Assembly (NCBI GenBank): GCA_050742155.1 | Contig: JBOGFC010000232.1 | Span: 1-7,499 of the forward strand | DNA length: 7,499 nt | Source of the DNA: JBOGFC01 sp050742155 | GTDB taxonomy: Bacteria; Actinomycetota; Acidimicrobiia; Spongiisociales; JALYHC01 | Direction of reading: 5' to 3' | In this document: positions 5,640 to 7,499 of the stretch, in pieces | Layout: every line of letters starts with the position of its first letter | Position numbering within the stretch: the first letter of the stretch is position 1 | Made by a program: the position numbers and the translations under genes | The notes under the pieces: generated by a model | The model's database searches: none | The model's input: only the letters and a program-made list of their open reading frames with translations | Told to the model about the DNA's origin: nothing

Positions 5640-5667
5640 GCTGTCGTTGGGGACGCCCATCGGCAGC
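5640..5667 (+). terminator. Strong hairpin after the VOC gene pair, possible terminator without a U-tract
   Basis: The 28-nt sequence folds fully: GCTGTCG pairs with CGGCAGC (7 bp, one G-U), then comes a T-T mismatch, then TGGG pairs with CCCA around a GACG tetraloop. It begins 10 nt after the VOC stop. GC-rich sequence follows instead of a T-run, which is tolerated in some actinobacterial terminators. It could separate the VOC pair from the polymerase gene or act as an mRNA 3'-end stabiliser. Confidence 0.55.
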
Positions 5668-5696
5668 GGGGCGGTTCGCAGCCATAGGCGGCGGGC

Positions 5697-6602
5697 GTGG
5701 AGATCTCTAACCCGGACCGCGTCGTCTTCCCGGACGACGGGATCACCAAGGGCGAGGTCGTCGCCTACTACGCCCGCGTGGCCGACCGGTTACTCCCCTT
5801 CATCAGCGGACGGGCCCTCACGGTGGAACGGTTCCCGCGCGGGATCGGCGCGCAGGGCTTCATGCAGAAGAATGTCCCCGATCACTACCCGGAGGACCTC
5901 ATCGGCCGGCACAAGGTGCCCAAGGAGGATGGCGGAACCACGGTGTACCCGGTGGTCGACTCAGCCGAGGGCATTACCTACTTCGCCAACTTCGGGGTGA
6001 TCACGTTCCACGTCCCTCCGGTGCTGATCGGCGACGAGGCTCATCCGGACTGGGCGATCTGGGACCTCGATCCCCCGCCGGGTCGTGTCGATCTCGTCCG
6101 GGAAGCCGCAGCTCAGATGCGATCCTTCCTCGACGACCTGGGTATCCCCACGCTGCTGCTCGCCTCGGGCTCCAACGGCTACCACCTTCGTGCCCGGATG
6201 GAACCAACCCTCACGGTCGGCGTCGTCGAACGCCTCACCAGGGGGACCGCCGTCCTGGCGGCCGCGGCCAGCAGCGAGTTGATGACGGTGGCTTTCCGCA
6301 AGTCCGACCGGGGCGATCGGGTCTTTGTTGATTGGCTGAGGAACACGCCCCATTCGACGTCGGTGACTCCCTGGTCCCTTCGCCCGCGCCGCGGCGCACC
6401 GGTCGCCGCCCCGCTTGGCTGGGAGGAGCTCTGGTCCGTCGCCCCGGACGGCGTCCTGCTGCGTGCGGTCGAAGAGCGGATCGATTCCGACCCCTGGGCC
6501 GACCCAACGCCCACGGACCTGGCCTCCGCTACGGAGGCGGTGGAGCGATCGCTCAGCCACCTTGGGATCGAGCTGGAGCCTTTCGATCGTTTCCGATCCT
6601 GA
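5697..6602 (+). CDS. ligD: Stand-alone LigD-type polymerase/primase domain (archaeo-eukaryotic primase fold)
   Basis: This 301-residue protein matches the polymerase domain of LigD, which fills and extends DNA ends during Ku-dependent end joining. The N-terminus VEISNPDRVVFPDDGITK (1-18) is the expected beginning. Motif I is IWDLDPPPG (121-129) with D123 and D125. Motif II is SGSNGYHLRA (157-166) with H163. Motif III is VFVDWLRN (209-216) with D212. TPWSLRPRRGAPVAAPLGWEEL (224-245) is the typical C-terminal part. All catalytic Asp and His residues are kept, so it should be active. There is no ligase or phosphoesterase domain, and neither ku nor a ligase gene is in the window. The start is GTG 5697, forced by an in-frame stop at 5685-5687; its ribosome site is weak (GGCGG). 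It may have its own promoter, given the hairpin upstream. Confidence 0.9.
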   Translation: MEISNPDRVVFPDDGITKGEVVAYYARVADRLLPFISGRALTVERFPRGIGAQGFMQKNVPDHYPEDLIGRHKVPKEDGGTTVYPVVDSAEGITYFANFGVITFHVPPVLIGDEAHPDWAIWDLDPPPGRVDLVREAAAQMRSFLDDLGIPTLLLASGSNGYHLRARMEPTLTVGVVERLTRGTAVLAAAASSELMTVAFRKSDRGDRVFVDWLRNTPHSTSVTPWSLRPRRGAPVAAPLGWEELWSVAPDGVLLRAVEERIDSDPWADPTPTDLASATEAVERSLSHLGIELEPFDRFRS

Positions 6603-6715
6603 CTGGTCTTCGCACGCACAGTGGGGTGGCACCTGATCAAGGTGATCCAGAGGAAACCGCCACCCGGGCTCGGAAGTGCGTGATCCGGCGTCAGCGCTGG
6701 CGTCCCTATGTCGCC
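6603..6715. other. Gap between the polymerase gene and the IS21-like remnant, with a weak stem
   Basis: I see no gene here. GGGTGGC (6624-6630) can pair with GCCACCC (6659-6665), and inside that loop CACCT (6630-6634) can pair with AGGTG (6640-6644). This may be a structured 3' end for the polymerase mRNA, but the loop is long and there is no T-run. Confidence 0.3.
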
Positions 6716-6770
6716 TGCCACGAGCATTGCTCCACCCTGAGGGTGGTTCTGCCACGAGCATTGCACCACC
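6716..6770. repeat. Pair of 21-nt direct repeats, probable left end of an IS21-like element
   Basis: TGCCACGAGCATTGCTCCACC (bases 6716-6736) recurs at 6750-6770 with a single T-to-A change, 34 nt apart. Between and overlapping them, CCACCC and GGGTGG form a perfect 6-bp stem around TGA (6732-6746). IS21-family elements are known to carry multiple roughly 20-bp repeats at their ends, where IstA binds. The pair lies about 100 nt before an istA-like start, so it is very probably the element's left end. No matching right end is visible. Confidence 0.65.
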
Positions 6771-6865
6771 CGCTTGCCAGTCATTGGACCAGCCCCGGGT
6801 CCCCGAAGACCGGTCGGACATCCGTTCGACTGCGCACCCGATGTCGACGAGACGGAGGGCGCCCG

Positions 6866-7469
6866 ATGGCGTTCAGGGAGGTTCGGATGTTCGAGATCCG
6901 AGAGGTGCTGCGGATCTGGCTACGGGGTGAGAGCTATCGGGCACGAGCTGATCGGGGCGGTCATCGCTACGGTGCGGCCCGCCCGCCCGCACGGCCACGG
7001 GGCGGCCTGGGAGGCGCTGGTCCCCCACCAAGAACAGATCAAGGCCTGGGTAGATGAGGACCTAACCCTCACCAAGGTCCACGACCTGCTCGCCCGGCGG
7101 GGTGTGGTGGTGCCCTATCGCACCCTCCACCGCTTCGCCGCCCAAGAGCTCGGCTTTGGCAGGCGCCGACGGACGGTGCGGGTTGCGGATGGCGCGCCGG
7201 GGGGTGAGCTGCAGGTGGACTTCGGGCGGATGGGGCTGGTTCCCGATCCGGCCAGCGGGCGGCGGCGGGTCGCCTGGGCGCTCATCTTCACTGCCTGCTA
7301 CTCCCGCCACTGCTTCGTCTGGTTGACCCACCGCCAGACCACCGAGGCGGTGATCGCCGGCTTCGAGGCGGCCTGGGGGTTCTTCGGCGGGGTGTTCCGG
7401 GTGGTGATCCCCGACAACCTCCGAGCCATCGTCACCCAGGCCGACTCGGTGGCGCACCGCTTCAACTAG
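6866..7469 (+). pseudogene. istA: IS21-family transposase (IstA), internally deleted, frameshifted and 3'-truncated
   Basis: The N-terminal part starts at ATG 6866 after a GGAGGG site and reads MAFREVRMFEIREVLRIWL, the normal IstA beginning, to about 6941. A different frame then continues from HELIGAVIATVRP. Family members usually have about 40-50 more residues between these parts, including the helix-turn-helix that recognises the element's ends, so I infer an internal deletion with frameshift. The catalytic core follows, with LLARRGVVVPYRTLHRFA, then VDFGRMGL with the first Asp (codon 7218-7220) and VVIPDNLRAIV with the second Asp (codon 7413-7415). The frame stops at TAG 7467-7469, where relatives usually have Gln. 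The following bases do not match istA, so the catalytic Glu and the C-terminal half are gone. The partner ATPase IstB is not in the window. It cannot encode a working transposase. Confidence 0.85.
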
Positions 7470-7499
7470 GCCGAACTTCCCTCATCGATAGTCAAGGAA

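Noticed and set aside
5961..6821. Long minus-strand open frame (286 codons) opposite the LigD-type gene
   Set aside because: Its composition is low-complexity (Arg/Gly/Asp-rich), it has no ribosome site or domain, and it runs across the end of the polymerase gene into the IS remnant.
6866..7469. Programmed frameshift in istA, as used by some other IS families
   Set aside because: Residues normally present between the two parts are missing altogether, so a shift alone would not restore the protein.
1..7469. Composite transposon carrying the whole gene block
   Set aside because: The left fragment is an IS3/IS481-like core and the right one is IS21-like, so the two ends do not belong to the same element. 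Both are broken and no matching terminal repeats or target duplication can be seen.
1..7499. CRISPR arrays, tRNA or rRNA genes, riboswitches
   Set aside because: I found no regularly spaced repeats, no tRNA-like cloverleaf and no rRNA-like stretch. The only spaced repeat is the two-copy IS end at 6716-6770.

Overview
The window is uniformly GC-rich, with strong G/C bias at third codon positions, GTG starts and a promoter that appears to feed a leaderless mRNA. Together with the gene families present (VapBC, class III cyclase, DrrAB-like exporter, stand-alone LigD polymerase domain, IS21-type transposase) this suggests an Actinomycetota chromosome. I cannot place it below phylum. It looks like an accessory stretch: both ends hold broken transposase genes and a third gene is a frameshifted pseudogene.

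Layout from left to right. (1) 1-105: fragment of a DDE integrase-type transposase on the minus strand, cut by the window edge and missing its 5' part. (2) 106-758: a vapBC toxin-antitoxin operon on the minus strand, with an 8-nt gene overlap, a recognisable -35/-10 promoter and a 17-nt near-palindrome over the -10 and start codon. (3) 866-1672: a class III (IIIb-like) nucleotide cyclase with an N-terminal four-cysteine motif, minus strand. (4) 1833-2393: a helix-turn-helix protein gene on the plus strand, broken by three single-base deletions that together restore the frame. (5) 4661 down to 2390: a tight minus-strand operon of ABC ATPase, ABC-2 permease (both DrrA/DrrB-like) and a VOC-fold protein. 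(6) 4860-5630: a divergent plus-strand pair of VOC-fold genes, followed by a strong hairpin. (7) 5697-6602: a stand-alone LigD-type polymerase/primase domain. (8) 6716-7469: the left end and a decayed istA gene of an IS21-like element. The last 30 bases no longer match istA.

The most coherent unit is the divergent block at 2390-5630. A DrrAB-like exporter is co-transcribed with one VOC protein and faces two more VOC proteins across a 198-bp intergenic region. By eye, all three VOC proteins lack the usual first (His) and last (Glu) metal ligands. That fits binding or sequestering a small molecule better than metal-dependent catalysis. The idea that the block binds and exports a toxic compound is inference, and no substrate can be read from the sequence. 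The vapBC operon and the cyclase look like independent units.
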